DNA of 64,000 nucleotides. It comes from Pirellulales bacterium (GTDB lineage: Bacteria; Planctomycetota; Planctomycetia; Pirellulales; PALSA-1355). Below the pieces are notes generated by a model that was given only the letters and a program-made list of their open reading frames with translations, had not been told where the DNA came from and made no database searches. How positions within the stretch are numbered: the first letter of the stretch is position 1; each line of letters opens with the position of its first letter. The translations under genes were made by a program, and so were the position numbers. The stretch covers positions 70,896 to 134,895 of the forward strand of contig JALHMI010000007.1 of assembly GCA_022844125.1 (NCBI GenBank), read 5' to 3'. This document shows positions 45,431 to 54,491 of this stretch, in pieces.

Positions 45431-46944
45431 GGTTGGTCCTCCGTCGGTAAAGTGCTCGCAGCCGGAGAGGCCGCTTCAGGCAAATCCAGCGTAATGCGAA
45501 CTCGCGTGCCGACCCCCGGCGAACTGTCGAGTTCGACCTGGCCGCCGTGCACGTCTTCGACGATGTGCTTCACCAACGGCAGTCCCAGCCCGCTGCCTTC
45601 GGCCATGTCTTTGGACTCCAGCACACGGTAGAACTTGTCGAACACGCGAACCTGTTGATCTTCGGACAGGCCGATGCCAGTATCCGCGACTTCGAGTACC
45701 GCCTTACGACCCTCGCGAAATGTGCCAACCCTGACGCGTCCGCCGGGCGGGGTGTACTTGATGGCGTTGGACACTACGTGAGCAATTGCCTGGAGCATCA
45801 ATTGGCGGTCCGCGCAGATCACGAGTGCCCGATCCGCGTGTATTACCTCCAGCGTGATCTGCTTGGCGTCGGCCAAGGAACGCGCACCCTCGGCGGCTGC
45901 ATCGACGAGCTGCGACAGTGCCTGGTTTGACTGATGTTCACCCGCCAGGTCGGCTTCGATCCGGGCCAGATCGACCAGGTTGTTCACCAGTTCGCTCAGC
46001 AGCCGGGACTGTCCCGCGATTACCCTGAGAAATTGCTGCTGGACGCCGGGCGTTTCTGCCTCACCGTCGGCCAGCAGCTCGGTATAGGCCGAAATGGTCG
46101 CCAGCGGTGTCTTCATCTCATGACTGACGGCCGTCACGAACTCGGCGTTCCGCTTTTGCAGCCGCCGCTGGGAGCTGATGTCATACAACAGCGCCACCGC
46201 GCCTTGCGAAGTACCATCCGGATCCGATTCACCTGGCTGGGTGGGAATGTTCCGCGTCGTGACCCGATACCACCGCGGCGAGCCGTCAGGTGCCTCGACC
46301 TCGATCTCGTGTGCCTGTTCGGTGAAGGCTCGCTTGCGCCGCGTGTCGTGCAGAAGTTCCACCAGTTCCTCGCAGCGCACCAGCGATGCGAGGGCCTGCT
46401 TTTCGCCCGCCGACGGCTCGATCGACAGCAGCCGGTTCGCGCTCGAATTCGAAAGCACGAGCTGGTCGCGCTTGTCGGTCACGAGTACCGGTTCGGCCAG
46501 GGCTGAAAGCACCGAATGCACCTGCCGCGACTGGCTCTCGTAGCTCTTCGCCAGCCGTTCGTAGGCCGCACGCTCTTTTTCCAGCTCCTCAGTCTGCCGC
46601 GACATCGACCGCATTTTTTCCTGCAGCCGCGCGACCGATCGCTCGAGGTCGTCGCCCACTTGCGTGTCGTCGCGAAAGCTGACATTCGTCTGGGCCAGCC
46701 GGTGCGTGTCGCTACGGCCCAGAATCTCCAGGTCGTCCGCCGCTTTCTGGCGCGATGACCACTCGCGTCCCAACAGAAAGGCGAACGAGCCGCACACGAG
46801 GACCAGAGTCGTGGCCAGCAGCCACCACCGCGCCTGCGCCGAACCGATGTCGAGCCACTCAGCCGCGACCCAATCGATGCCCAGGGCGAGCGCTATCGCG
46901 AGCGCCACGGAAATCAGTGCTAAAGACCACTTCGGGGAGTTCAT
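45427..46944 (-). CDS. PAS-containing sensor histidine kinase
   Basis: A 505-residue kinase with two N-terminal membrane helices (about residues 8-23 and 40-58), a coiled coil (100-142), a PAS-like domain with AEPVLVTDKRDQLVLSN (about 143-260), HisKA with His275 in AVSHEMKTPLA, and an HATPase domain (HVVSNAIKYTPPGG, VADTGIGL, GSGLGLPL). The periplasmic loop between the two helices is very short, so sensing is likely through the membrane or the PAS domain. It is co-translated with the adjacent receiver. The ATG at 46944 is used; a GTG at 46977 is an alternative. Confidence 0.9.
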   Translation of the reverse strand: MNSPKWSLALISVALAIALALGIDWVAAEWLDIGSAQARWWLLATTLVLVCGSFAFLLGREWSSRQKAADDLEILGRSDTHRLAQTNVSFRDDTQVGDDLERSVARLQEKMRSMSRQTEELEKERAAYERLAKSYESQSRQVHSVLSALAEPVLVTDKRDQLVLSNSSANRLLSIEPSAGEKQALASLVRCEELVELLHDTRRKRAFTEQAHEIEVEAPDGSPRWYRVTTRNIPTQPGESDPDGTSQGAVALLYDISSQRRLQKRNAEFVTAVSHEMKTPLATISAYTELLADGEAETPGVQQQFLRVIAGQSRLLSELVNNLVDLARIEADLAGEHQSNQALSQLVDAAAEGARSLADAKQITLEVIHADRALVICADRQLMLQAIAHVVSNAIKYTPPGGRVRVGTFREGRKAVLEVADTGIGLSEDQQVRVFDKFYRVLESKDMAEGSGLGLPLVKHIVEDVHGGQVELDSSPGVGTRVRITLDLPEAASPAASTLPTEDQP

Positions 46945-47323
46945 TCCATGGGTTCGCAGGCATGCGTTACGGGGCACAACGGAGGGCCGACGCGGCTGAC
47001 AGAGCCCGCGCGTTAGTCCGAGAAAACGTAGGTCGCGCTTCTCTCGGTTCCAAACCAGCGAGCCGAGACTCGTAGCGATTGTGTCGGTTAGGCGGCCAGA
47101 AACTGCCGCTCCGAACGAAAGAAGGCACGGCAGGGTCCCCTCGAGCTCCGTGCGTCCCCGCCGTGCCTCACTCTCCCGGTGGCATCCCTCCCCAAAAGAC
47201 GCCAGGGCATTGGAACCCTAGGTCGAAGCGCTTCGAGGGTCAAATGGCGCCCGCGCGCCCGCGTGTCGCGGGTTTGGGTGAAGCGGTTATTCCTCGCGAG
47301 AAAACGCGTCGCGCGCCAAGTAA
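46945..47323. other. Intergenic gap upstream of the kinase and downstream of nadC
   Basis: About 380 bases without a gene. It holds an 8-bp perfect inverted repeat (GGCACGGC at 47124-47131 and GCCGTGCC at 47160-47167) and a 14-bp palindrome TCGAAGCGCTTCGA at 47223-47236. The palindrome could be a regulator site. I cannot assign either with confidence. Confidence 0.35.
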
Positions 47324-48250
47324 CTACAGCCAATCGAGTCCCACATCGAGCGAGCTGACCGAATGCGTCAGGCCACCCACGCTGATCCGCTCGACGCCCG
47401 TCCGCGCGATGTCGCCGACCGTGCTCAAGTTCACCCCGCCCGAGGCTTCCAGTTGCACACTCGGCGCCATGCTGCCGCGAAGTTCGACCGCATGCCGCAG
47501 TTCGTCGAGCGACATGTTGTCGAGCAGCACGATGTCCGGCTGTTCCGGCAGCACTTCGTGCAATTGCTGGAACGTGTCGACTTCCACCTCGATGATCAGT
47601 GGAATGCCGCGCCCGCCGGCCTTCATCGAATCCACAAAGTCGCGCGCCCGGCGAACGGCCTCCGCCGCGGTCAAGTGACCCGTGCCTTGGGCCTGGGCCG
47701 CCAGCGCCAGGTGATTGTCCTTAATCAGAATCGCATCGAACAGGCCCGTCCGGTGATTCCGGGCGCCGCCGCAGCGGACGGCATACTTCTCGAGTCTCCG
47801 CCAGCCAGGCGTCGTCTTCCGCGTGTCGTAGATCGCGGTCCCTGTCCCCGCCACAGCATCGACATAGGCTTTAGCCAGGGTGGCAATGCCCGAAAGCCGG
47901 CCAATCAGGTTCAGCAGGATTCGCTCAGCCGTGAGCAGACTTCTGGCCGGACCGCTGAGCGTGGCCAGCCTCTGGCCGGCGACGATCGCATCGCCATCGC
48001 GGACAGCCGGTTCGAGCCGGATGGTCACGTCCATTTCAGAGATCGCCAGCTCCGCGGCGCGCAGTCCGCAAGCCACGCCGGCCCTGCGGGTCACGATCGC
48101 GGCCTTGGCCGTCGAGCCCGTCGGCACCAGGGCCAGCGTCGTCCAGTCGAACAACCGGTCGAGATCCTCGCGAATCGCCAGCCGGACGATCTGTCGGCAA
48201 TCGTCCTCGACGACGGCATCCCAGGTAAGTTGCTGAAAATCTTTCGTCAC
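47324..48250 (-). CDS. nadC: Nicotinate-nucleotide pyrophosphorylase (quinolinate PRTase)
   Basis: A 308-residue type II phosphoribosyltransferase that turns quinolinate and PRPP into nicotinate mononucleotide in NAD synthesis. Diagnostic segments are LLNLIGRLSGIATLAKAY, DTRKTTPGWRRLEKYAVRCGG, RNHRTGLFDAILIKDNH and LEASGGVNLSTVGDIARTGVERISVGGLTHS. Length is standard. No nadA or nadB is in the window. Confidence 0.95.
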   Translation of the reverse strand: MTKDFQQLTWDAVVEDDCRQIVRLAIREDLDRLFDWTTLALVPTGSTAKAAIVTRRAGVACGLRAAELAISEMDVTIRLEPAVRDGDAIVAGQRLATLSGPARSLLTAERILLNLIGRLSGIATLAKAYVDAVAGTGTAIYDTRKTTPGWRRLEKYAVRCGGARNHRTGLFDAILIKDNHLALAAQAQGTGHLTAAEAVRRARDFVDSMKAGGRGIPLIIEVEVDTFQQLHEVLPEQPDIVLLDNMSLDELRHAVELRGSMAPSVQLEASGGVNLSTVGDIARTGVERISVGGLTHSVSSLDVGLDWL

Positions 48251-48381
48251 GATGTTTTGGTTCGGGGGCTCTGTTTCGAAGCGCCTGGTCTACGAGCCGA
48301 TCGCCGGAGGACTTCCCTGGCCTCGACAAACGTAGGACAATGGATCGTGATCCGGTGTTCGCTGCCATCATACTTCGTGCC

Positions 48382-48801
48382 ATGAGCCCTTCCCATCCCC
48401 AGCGCCAGCAACCCTCCTCGCCGCGCGAGCGCGGGTTGCTATTGCGCCGGCTCGACCAGGTTGCCGTCGCGCTGCTGGTGCTGGCGGCGCTCGGAGGCGT
48501 CGGTGCTTACTGGACCGCGCAAGGCGGCTTTCAAGGCCGACAGATCGAGATCGATCGTGCCACTCCGCAATCCGTCGCCTTCGAAGTTGATCTGAACACG
48601 GCCGAGTGGCCCGAGCTGTCGGTCCTGCCGAATATTGGCGAAACGCTCGCCCGGCGAATTGTCCAATCGCGCGAAGCCGAGGGGCCGTTTAGCGACGTGG
48701 AAGATCTGCAGCGCGTGCGCGGCATCGGTCCCCGCACGCTTGAGCAGTTGCGTCCCTACTTGCGGCCGATCCCGCCAGGTGGAAACGTCGCCGGCCGGTA
48801 G
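48382..48801 (+). CDS. Helix-hairpin-helix protein, ComEA-like
   Basis: A 139-residue membrane-anchored protein: one hydrophobic helix ([20 protein letters not shown], about residues 26-45) and a C-terminal helix-hairpin-helix pair ([27 protein letters not shown] and [21 protein letters not shown]). The HhH motif binds DNA non-specifically, as in the competence protein ComEA. No ComEC or pilus genes are adjacent, so natural uptake is only a possibility. It precedes uvrB by 83 bases. Confidence 0.82.
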   Translation: MSPSHPQRQQPSSPRERGLLLRRLDQVAVALLVLAALGGVGAYWTAQGGFQGRQIEIDRATPQSVAFEVDLNTAEWPELSVLPNIGETLARRIVQSREAEGPFSDVEDLQRVRGIGPRTLEQLRPYLRPIPPGGNVAGR

Positions 48802-48884
48802 CCAAGCTGCGGCGGCTCGCGTATCCTTTCTCATTGCGCGCCACGTATTTGTGCCTGCCCCTTGGTCCCCCGCGATCGCCCGCC

Positions 48885-50942
48885 GTGCCTTTTGAACTTG
48901 TCAGCCCGTTCAAGCCTGCCGGCGACCAGCCGCAGGCCATTGCCACGCTCGTCGACGGCCTGAACGCCGGTCGCAAGAGCCAGGTCCTGATGGGGGTCAC
49001 CGGCTCGGGCAAGACGTTCACGATGGCGAACGTGATCCAGCAGCTTCAGCGGCCTGCGCTCGTGCTCTCGCACAACAAAACGCTGGCCGCCCAGCTCTAC
49101 TCCGAGTTCAAGGAATTCTTTCCGCACAACGCGGTGCACTACTTCGTCAGCTACTACGACTACTATCAGCCGGAAGCTTACATCCCGCAGCGCGACATCT
49201 ACATCGAGAAAGACGCCTCGATTAACCAGGAGATCGACCGCCTGCGGCTGGCCTCGACCAGCGCCCTGGTCAGCCGCCGCGACGTGATCATCGTGGCCAG
49301 CGTCTCGTGCATTTACGGCTTGGGTTCGCCCGAGGACTACAAGGCAATGATGGTCGGGCTGCGGCGCGGGCAGTCCGTCGACCGCGATGCCGCCCTGATG
49401 AAGCTGATCGACGTACAGTACGAGCGGAACGACATCGAGTTTGCCCGGGCGAAGTTCCGCGTTCGCGGCGACTGCGTGGAAATCTGGCCCTCTTACGAAG
49501 AGTTCGCGTACCGTGTTGAGTTTTGGGGCGACGAGGTCGAGCAGATCTCGATCATCAATCCGCTCACCGGCGAGGTCGTCCGGCACGAGGAGGAAATCTT
49601 CATCTATCCGGCCAAGCACTTTGTGCTGCCGGAAGAGCGGATCGCCGCGGCCATCGATGCGATCAAGCAGGAATTGGAGGAGCGGCTCGAGATCCTCAAA
49701 AATGCCGGCAAGTTACTGGAAGCCCAGCGGCTGAACGCGCGCACCCGGTTCGACATCGAGATGATGCTCGAAGTCGGCTACTGCCCGGGGATCGAAAACT
49801 ACAGCCGGCCGCTCTCGGGCCGTCCGCCGGGCTCGACGCCGCAAACCCTCTACAACTTCTTTCCCGACGACTATCTGCTGTTCGTCGACGAATCACACGC
49901 GACCGTGCCCCAAGTGCGCGCGATGTACGCCGGCGATCAAAGCCGTAAGACCACGCTCGTCGAGCACGGGTTCCGGCTGCCGAGTGCGCTCGACAATCGG
50001 CCGCTGAAGTTCGACGAGTGGGAGCAGAAAATCAACAAAGTGATCTACGTCTCGGCCACCCCCGCCGACTACGAACTCGGGCAGACGGGCGGCGAATTCG
50101 TCGAACAGGTGATTCGCCCCACGGGCCTCTTGGATCCGGTGATCGAGGTGCAGCCCGCCCGGAATCAGGTGCCACATCTGCTCACCGAGATTCGCGAACG
50201 GGCGGCTGTCGGAGAACGCGTGCTGGTCACGACCCTCACCAAGCGGCTGGCCGAAGATCTCTCGGCCTACCTCGTCGAGCAAGGTGTTAAGTGCAAATGG
50301 CTTCATAGCGAACTCGACGCCTTCGAACGCGTCGATCTGTTGCGCGACTTGCGCGAGGGGCGTTTCGAAGCCTTGGTGGGCGTGAACCTGCTGCGCGAAG
50401 GGCTCGATCTGCCGGAAGTTTCGCTGGTTGCGATCCTCGACGCCGACAAGGAAGGCTTCCTCCGCAGCGAAACCTCACTGATGCAAACGATCGGCCGGGC
50501 CGCGCGCAACGTGAACGCCAAGGTCATCCTGTACGGCGACCGCGTGACCGACTCCATGCAGCGGGCAATCGAGGAAACCGAGCGCCGCCGAGCGATTCAG
50601 CAGGAATACAATCGTCAGCACGGCATTACGCCGGAGACGATTCGTAAGAGCATTCGGGCAGGAATCGAGTCATCGGCCAGCGCCCACGCCGCCGCCAACG
50701 CCGCAGTCGGGCGATCGAGCGAGGAACAGTACGTCACCGAAGAGTATCTCAACGAACTCGAAGCGGAGATGATGGCCGCGGCCGATGCTTTGGAATTCGA
50801 ACGCGCGGCGGGCATTCGCGACCGGATTGAACGGATGCGCGAGTCGATCGGCAAGACCGTGGCCGAGGCCGACGTGCGAGTCGGCGGCAAAGGTGGCCGC
50901 AAGCGCGGCAAGGGCGGTCGATTGCCGCGACCCAAACGCTAG
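48885..50942 (+). CDS. uvrB: Excinuclease ABC subunit B
   Basis: A 685-residue nucleotide-excision repair helicase that loads damaged DNA from UvrA to UvrC. Walker A is [10 protein letters not shown], the beta-hairpin segment [15 protein letters not shown] is present, and the C-terminal UVR domain ([26 protein letters not shown]) contacts UvrC. The start is a GTG at 48885 because [18 protein letters not shown] is the family N-terminus; the frame to 48834 is too long. The protein ends in a basic Gly/Arg/Lys tail. A bidirectional terminator follows. Confidence 0.97.
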   Translation: MPFELVSPFKPAGDQPQAIATLVDGLNAGRKSQVLMGVTGSGKTFTMANVIQQLQRPALVLSHNKTLAAQLYSEFKEFFPHNAVHYFVSYYDYYQPEAYIPQRDIYIEKDASINQEIDRLRLASTSALVSRRDVIIVASVSCIYGLGSPEDYKAMMVGLRRGQSVDRDAALMKLIDVQYERNDIEFARAKFRVRGDCVEIWPSYEEFAYRVEFWGDEVEQISIINPLTGEVVRHEEEIFIYPAKHFVLPEERIAAAIDAIKQELEERLEILKNAGKLLEAQRLNARTRFDIEMMLEVGYCPGIENYSRPLSGRPPGSTPQTLYNFFPDDYLLFVDESHATVPQVRAMYAGDQSRKTTLVEHGFRLPSALDNRPLKFDEWEQKINKVIYVSATPADYELGQTGGEFVEQVIRPTGLLDPVIEVQPARNQVPHLLTEIRERAAVGERVLVTTLTKRLAEDLSAYLVEQGVKCKWLHSELDAFERVDLLRDLREGRFEALVGVNLLREGLDLPEVSLVAILDADKEGFLRSETSLMQTIGRAARNVNAKVILYGDRVTDSMQRAIEETERRRAIQQEYNRQHGITPETIRKSIRAGIESSASAHAAANAAVGRSSEEQYVTEEYLNELEAEMMAAADALEFERAAGIRDRIERMRESIGKTVAEADVRVGGKGGRKRGKGGRLPRPKR

Positions 50943-51006
50943 AGCGTCTTCGCGAAAAGGCGATCGTTGCCCGCGGAAAAACCGAAACGAGCCGCAGAAA
51001 AACCGA

Positions 51007-51042
51007 AAGGGGAGAGACACCGCGTTGGGCGTCTCTCCCCTT
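51007..51042. terminator. Bidirectional terminator, uvrB and the small lipoprotein
   Basis: A perfect 12-bp stem AAGGGGAGAGAC (51007-51018) with its reverse complement (51031-51042). Both sides have T-rich flanks: CGTGTTTACT on the plus strand and TTTCGGTTTTT on the minus strand. It sits between the convergent uvrB and the 51092 lipoprotein gene. Confidence 0.85.
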
Positions 51043-51091
51043 CGTGTTTACTATCGTGCGACGAACTTAGTCGCCGTCATGCTCGCTCAAA

Positions 51092-51235
51092 CTACTGAGC
51101 GGGGGTCTCGGCGGGGGCTTCAGCCGGGGCTTCGGCGGGCGTCTCGGCCGGAACCGGAGCGGCTTCCTTCTTGGCTTCGCAGCCGACCACAGCGAACAAA
51201 CCCAACAGCAAAGCCAGCGCAGCAAACTTGTTCAT
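51092..51235 (-). CDS. Small Ala/Pro/Glu-rich lipoprotein (47 aa)
   Basis: A 47-residue lipoprotein: MNKFAALALLLGLFAVVGCEAKKEA has a lipobox (VVGC) with Cys19, and the mature part is only about 28 residues of repeated AEAPAE/ETPAE units. GAAGG lies upstream of the ATG at 51235. It resembles short low-complexity lipoproteins that mark the planctomycete envelope. A longer in-frame reading from 51319 is not used. The repeat unit makes copy-number variation likely. Confidence 0.7.
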   Translation of the reverse strand: MNKFAALALLLGLFAVVGCEAKKEAAPVPAETPAEAPAEAPAETPAQ

Positions 51236-51418
51236 CACGCACCTTCGATACTTGTTGATTCTCATTTCGTTCCCGGCAGGGACGCCCTGCCTTGGGGTCT
51301 CTATAAGGGAACGATACACGCGCCTTCAGCTTTATTCCCTTGGCGGCGAAAAATCTTCAGATAGGCGGTGGTGTATTGGCAAACGGCGAAGGATGCGCGG
51401 TCTGCGTCAGCTCGGCTC

Positions 51419-51856
51419 CTAGCGGCGCGGCTGATCCGTTCGGCTTCCCGAGCGACGATTCTCTCGCGGAGCACCGAAGAACTCATCCAACACGTCGGGA
51501 ATATCCAACGCCTGGTCTTTGGCGTCTTCGGCCATCTGCGCGGCATACTCGGCCATTTCCTTCGACTGCTGATCGACTTTCGTCGACAGACTCGCCTTCG
51601 CCCGTCGCGCCTCCTCCTCCAGCCGGCTCTGAACGTCGCTTCGGGTGTTCTGTGCCGCCCCGCGCAACTCCTCGGCAAAGTCGTCGAGTCCGTTGTTCAC
51701 GCTCTGCGACTGGCGGCGGATGGCACGCGCCGCGTCCTGGGCGGCCTGCTGCAGCGGGTCATCCGGCCGTTTGACCTGAGGCGCCGGCTGCGACTCACCG
51801 CAACCCAAGCTGAGCCCGAACAGGATGAGCGACAGGGGGATGAGACGACTTCGCAT
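51419..51856 (-). CDS. Helical lipoprotein (145 aa)
   Basis: A 145-residue lipoprotein with a signal (MRSRLIPLSLILFGLSLGC; lipobox SLGC). The mature part is Gln/Ala/Glu-rich and mostly helical, with a coiled coil at about residues 50-115 (RSDVQSRLEEEARRAKASLSTKVDQQ). The C-terminus is basic. Function unknown; apolipoprotein- or periplasmic-scaffold-like. It may share an operon with the 51092 lipoprotein, 183 bases downstream on the same strand. Confidence 0.72.
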   Translation of the reverse strand: MRSRLIPLSLILFGLSLGCGESQPAPQVKRPDDPLQQAAQDAARAIRRQSQSVNNGLDDFAEELRGAAQNTRSDVQSRLEEEARRAKASLSTKVDQQSKEMAEYAAQMAEDAKDQALDIPDVLDEFFGAPRENRRSGSRTDQPRR

Positions 51857-52284
51857 GGGATCCTTCCCTCGCCGAATGAGAGTATTTCGCTACGTCCGGA
51901 ACCAATTTAGCGCGCGAGTTTAGCCACGCGCGGCGAAATATCAAACACGGATTCACCGGGACCTCGCCCGGGGCGCGGCACGCCCCGGTGTGCGGCCACT
52001 CCCCGCCAAGATCGCCGTCATCCGGGCGAAAACTTCTGAGTTGGCAAACCCTGCCGGTCGCGCCGCCTTAGGCAACGCCCCCATGGCGGCATGCCGGTTG
52101 CTGCACTTGCCGATAGCCCGCGGAGGATCGCTCCCCGGGAGTGCTAGCAGTCAGCCGTCCCGAAGGCGTTATACTATCGGCACTTGGCTAGCCTGATCAG
52201 CCGCGTTCCCAGGGGAAGTGAATTTCGCCCGGCGCGGGAATAAACCCTTACCGCGAGGGCTCTTCAATAGAGGACGAGCGAGCT
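51857..52284. other. Divergent gap before the sigma factor
   Basis: About 430 bases between a minus-strand lipoprotein and the plus-strand ECF sigma gene. A TATACT-like -10 box lies at 52170-52175, about 110 bases before the sigma start; no good -35 is visible. An 8-bp perfect stem (51968-51988) is near the middle, facing neither gene as a terminator. No small gene is evident. Confidence 0.4.
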
Positions 52285-52914
52285 ATGCCCGATCGCGCTG
52301 CGCCAGCGGCATCGGTCCCGCCAGCGAGTATGGAAGCTGGGGGTGCGGACACCGGGGGGAGTTCAGCCTCGGTGATACCGACCACGGGGATCACCCTGGT
52401 CCAACTTGTCGCGGAGTATCACGCGCGGCTGTACCGCTACGCCTATCGGCTGAGCGGTTCGGCGGCTGATGCTGAGGATCTCGTACAGCAGGTCTTCCTG
52501 ATCGCTCACCAGAAACTGGACCAGCTGCGCGACGCGGCCGGCGCGAGCGGCTGGCTGCACACGGTCCTGCGGAACTGCTATTTGAAGGGGTGTCGAAAGA
52601 GCCTAGGTTTGCCGGTGTCGGAGCTGGACGTCAGCACGCTGCCGGCCGAGCCGCCCGCCGAACCGATCGATGGCGAAGAAATTCAGGCAGCGGTCGGTTC
52701 GCTCGATCCAGACTTTAAAGTCGTCGTACTGATGTTTTACTTCGAAGAGAAATCGTATCGCGAAATCGCCGAGGAGCTGGGAATTCCGCTGGGAACCGTG
52801 ATGAGCCGCCTCTCGCGTGCGAAGGCCCACCTTCGCGAGCGCTTGGCAGCCCAGGAGTCGGGCGACCAGAAACCGCCAAACATCCGCCTCCACTCGGCTA
52901 CAAACCTCGCCTAG
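52285..52914 (+). CDS. ECF RNA polymerase sigma factor
   Basis: A 209-residue sigma-70-family factor of the ECF type. Region 2 (YHARLYRYAYRLSGSAADAEDLVQQVFL) and region 4 (LMFYFEEKSYREIAEELGIPLGTVMSRLSRAKAHLRERL) are clear; the linker between them is short. A 40-residue Ala/Pro/Ser-rich N-terminal extension precedes region 2. It is followed 39 bases later by a membrane protein likely to be its anti-sigma factor. Targets are unknown; the adjacent secreted-protein gene is a candidate. Confidence 0.92.
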   Translation: MPDRAAPAASVPPASMEAGGADTGGSSASVIPTTGITLVQLVAEYHARLYRYAYRLSGSAADAEDLVQQVFLIAHQKLDQLRDAAGASGWLHTVLRNCYLKGCRKSLGLPVSELDVSTLPAEPPAEPIDGEEIQAAVGSLDPDFKVVVLMFYFEEKSYREIAEELGIPLGTVMSRLSRAKAHLRERLAAQESGDQKPPNIRLHSATNLA

Positions 52915-52953
52915 GACATCCCTTGACTTTGAACATCACCGGGGCAGCGTCTG

Positions 52954-53847
52954 ATGGAGAATAACAGCGATCACCGCCGCTTGCGCGAAGCGCTCGAGGT
53001 CAGCCGATCGGGCGACCTCGCAGCCTCGCCCGATGTTGCGCGGGCGATCGCGGACGATCCGCAGGCTCGCCTGGCGTTTGATCGCATTCAGCGTTGGGAC
53101 GTGGCGATCGGCGCCGCCATGGATCGCGTGGAGCTTCCCGCCGGCCTCGAACAACGGATTCTTGCCCGCCTGTCAGGCAGTCCTATTCTCTCCAGTAGCG
53201 TGGCCGCGGCAGTCGAAGCCGCCGATTCGCCTTCGAGCGGTTCGGCCGGCACTGTTTCACTCGCTCCGGAGCCGGCCGCGGGCAGCGGCCGCCCGCTCAC
53301 CTACTGGTCGGGCGTGGGGCTGGCCGCCGTGACGGCCGCGGCCTTGGTTGTTGCCGCCGGCTATTGGTTGCAATTGGACTCTGAAGTTCCCATCGATCAA
53401 CTTGCCCAGCAGTGGCAGGAAAAACTCACCACGGATTGGCAACCCGTGGACAGCGCCCCGGCGGAATTCCCTTTTCCCGAGGCCATGCGCGTCGCGGCGA
53501 CCGGATGGCAGTGGATCGGGAAGCGAACATCCACGCCGGTCGTGGCCTATCACCTGACCGACGGTAACACAACCGCCCTGCTCTATGCCGTCCGAATGAC
53601 GCGCGAGGGGCTGGCACCCTCACCGCCGAAGGTCCCGAACCACGATACCGGTGGAGAAGCGATCGCGTACTGGCGGGCGCCACAAAAGACGGGCCTTACC
53701 TACGTGCTCGTCGTGAAGGACTCGAAGTTCTATCCCGCGTTCGTCAGCCGTGCTAGCACGTCGTTAGCCATTCTCCTGCCGCTGCGGTTTAACACCCTGC
53801 CCATCCGCGGGACCAATCCGATAGTCCTCGCCCGCAAGATCGCTTAA
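52954..53847 (+). CDS. Membrane protein, candidate anti-sigma factor
   Basis: A 297-residue single-span membrane protein. The N-terminal 105 residues are cytoplasmic and helical, one membrane helix is at about 117-137 (GLAAVTAAALVVAAGYWL), and the C-terminal 160 residues are periplasmic and beta-rich. Position directly after an ECF sigma gene and this topology fit an anti-sigma factor. The zinc-type anti-sigma motif HxxxCxxC is absent, so if it is one it belongs to a different class. I cannot identify the family from sequence. Confidence 0.75.
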   Translation: MENNSDHRRLREALEVSRSGDLAASPDVARAIADDPQARLAFDRIQRWDVAIGAAMDRVELPAGLEQRILARLSGSPILSSSVAAAVEAADSPSSGSAGTVSLAPEPAAGSGRPLTYWSGVGLAAVTAAALVVAAGYWLQLDSEVPIDQLAQQWQEKLTTDWQPVDSAPAEFPFPEAMRVAATGWQWIGKRTSTPVVAYHLTDGNTTALLYAVRMTREGLAPSPPKVPNHDTGGEAIAYWRAPQKTGLTYVLVVKDSKFYPAFVSRASTSLAILLPLRFNTLPIRGTNPIVLARKIA

Positions 53848-53980
53848 TCCTGCAAGGCGCGAGCGGTCGAAAGCCATAGGTAGCGGCGCTCTTCACAGGT
53901 TGCCGCCCGCCGATCACTTCCCGCCTACTGCGCCGGTCCATGCGCGACCTCGACCGGCGGCTCGCCAAGGAGACTCGCCG

Positions 53981-54373
53981 ATGCGACGTTCACTCTGCTT
54001 GCTGGTCCCGACTCTGTTCACCCTGGCGTCCACCTGTTTGGCGCAAGAGATCATGGTCGACACCAGGCGCGACGACATCTCCGCCACCGTCGTTACCGAA
54101 CCGGCCGTGAGCACCCGGTTGACTCCGGAGCTGTGGCTCTACGAGCAGGAGCGCACCCGGCTGGACGATCCGGCCCAGGCCGTACGCCGCAAGGCAGAGA
54201 TTCGCGGCATGCAACGAGCTGAGCGATTGGCTTCGCTCAAGTGGTACGGAATGAGCAATTCAAGGCCCGTGTTCACCAATGTCACGCCCGTTCTGGGCGG
54301 CTTCGGTTCGCCGACGTGGACTTCCAACAGCTACGATCCCAATCGTTGGCGTCCGAACAACATGGTTCGCTAA
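53981..54373 (+). CDS. Small secreted hypothetical protein (130 aa)
   Basis: A 130-residue secreted protein with a Sec signal (MRRSLCLLVPTLFTLASTCLAQE, cleavage near LAQ-EI). The mature part has an Asp/Arg/Glu-rich helix (DPAQAVRRKAEIRGMQRAERLASLKW) and an Asn/Pro/Trp-rich C-terminus ending RWRPNNMVR. AAGGAG is eight bases upstream of the ATG at 53981. It follows the sigma and anti-sigma genes on the same strand, so it may be their target. No family is recognised. Confidence 0.72.
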   Translation: MRRSLCLLVPTLFTLASTCLAQEIMVDTRRDDISATVVTEPAVSTRLTPELWLYEQERTRLDDPAQAVRRKAEIRGMQRAERLASLKWYGMSNSRPVFTNVTPVLGGFGSPTWTSNSYDPNRWRPNNMVR

Positions 54374-54491
54374 GAACAGTTGCGTCGCACTAGCCGCTTG
54401 CGAGGTTACTGCCGCGGCAACTACCATGAGCCTCTTGACCAATGAACGCGGTTCGGTAGTTCCTGCGGCCGCATAACCTTGCGATTCTCTC

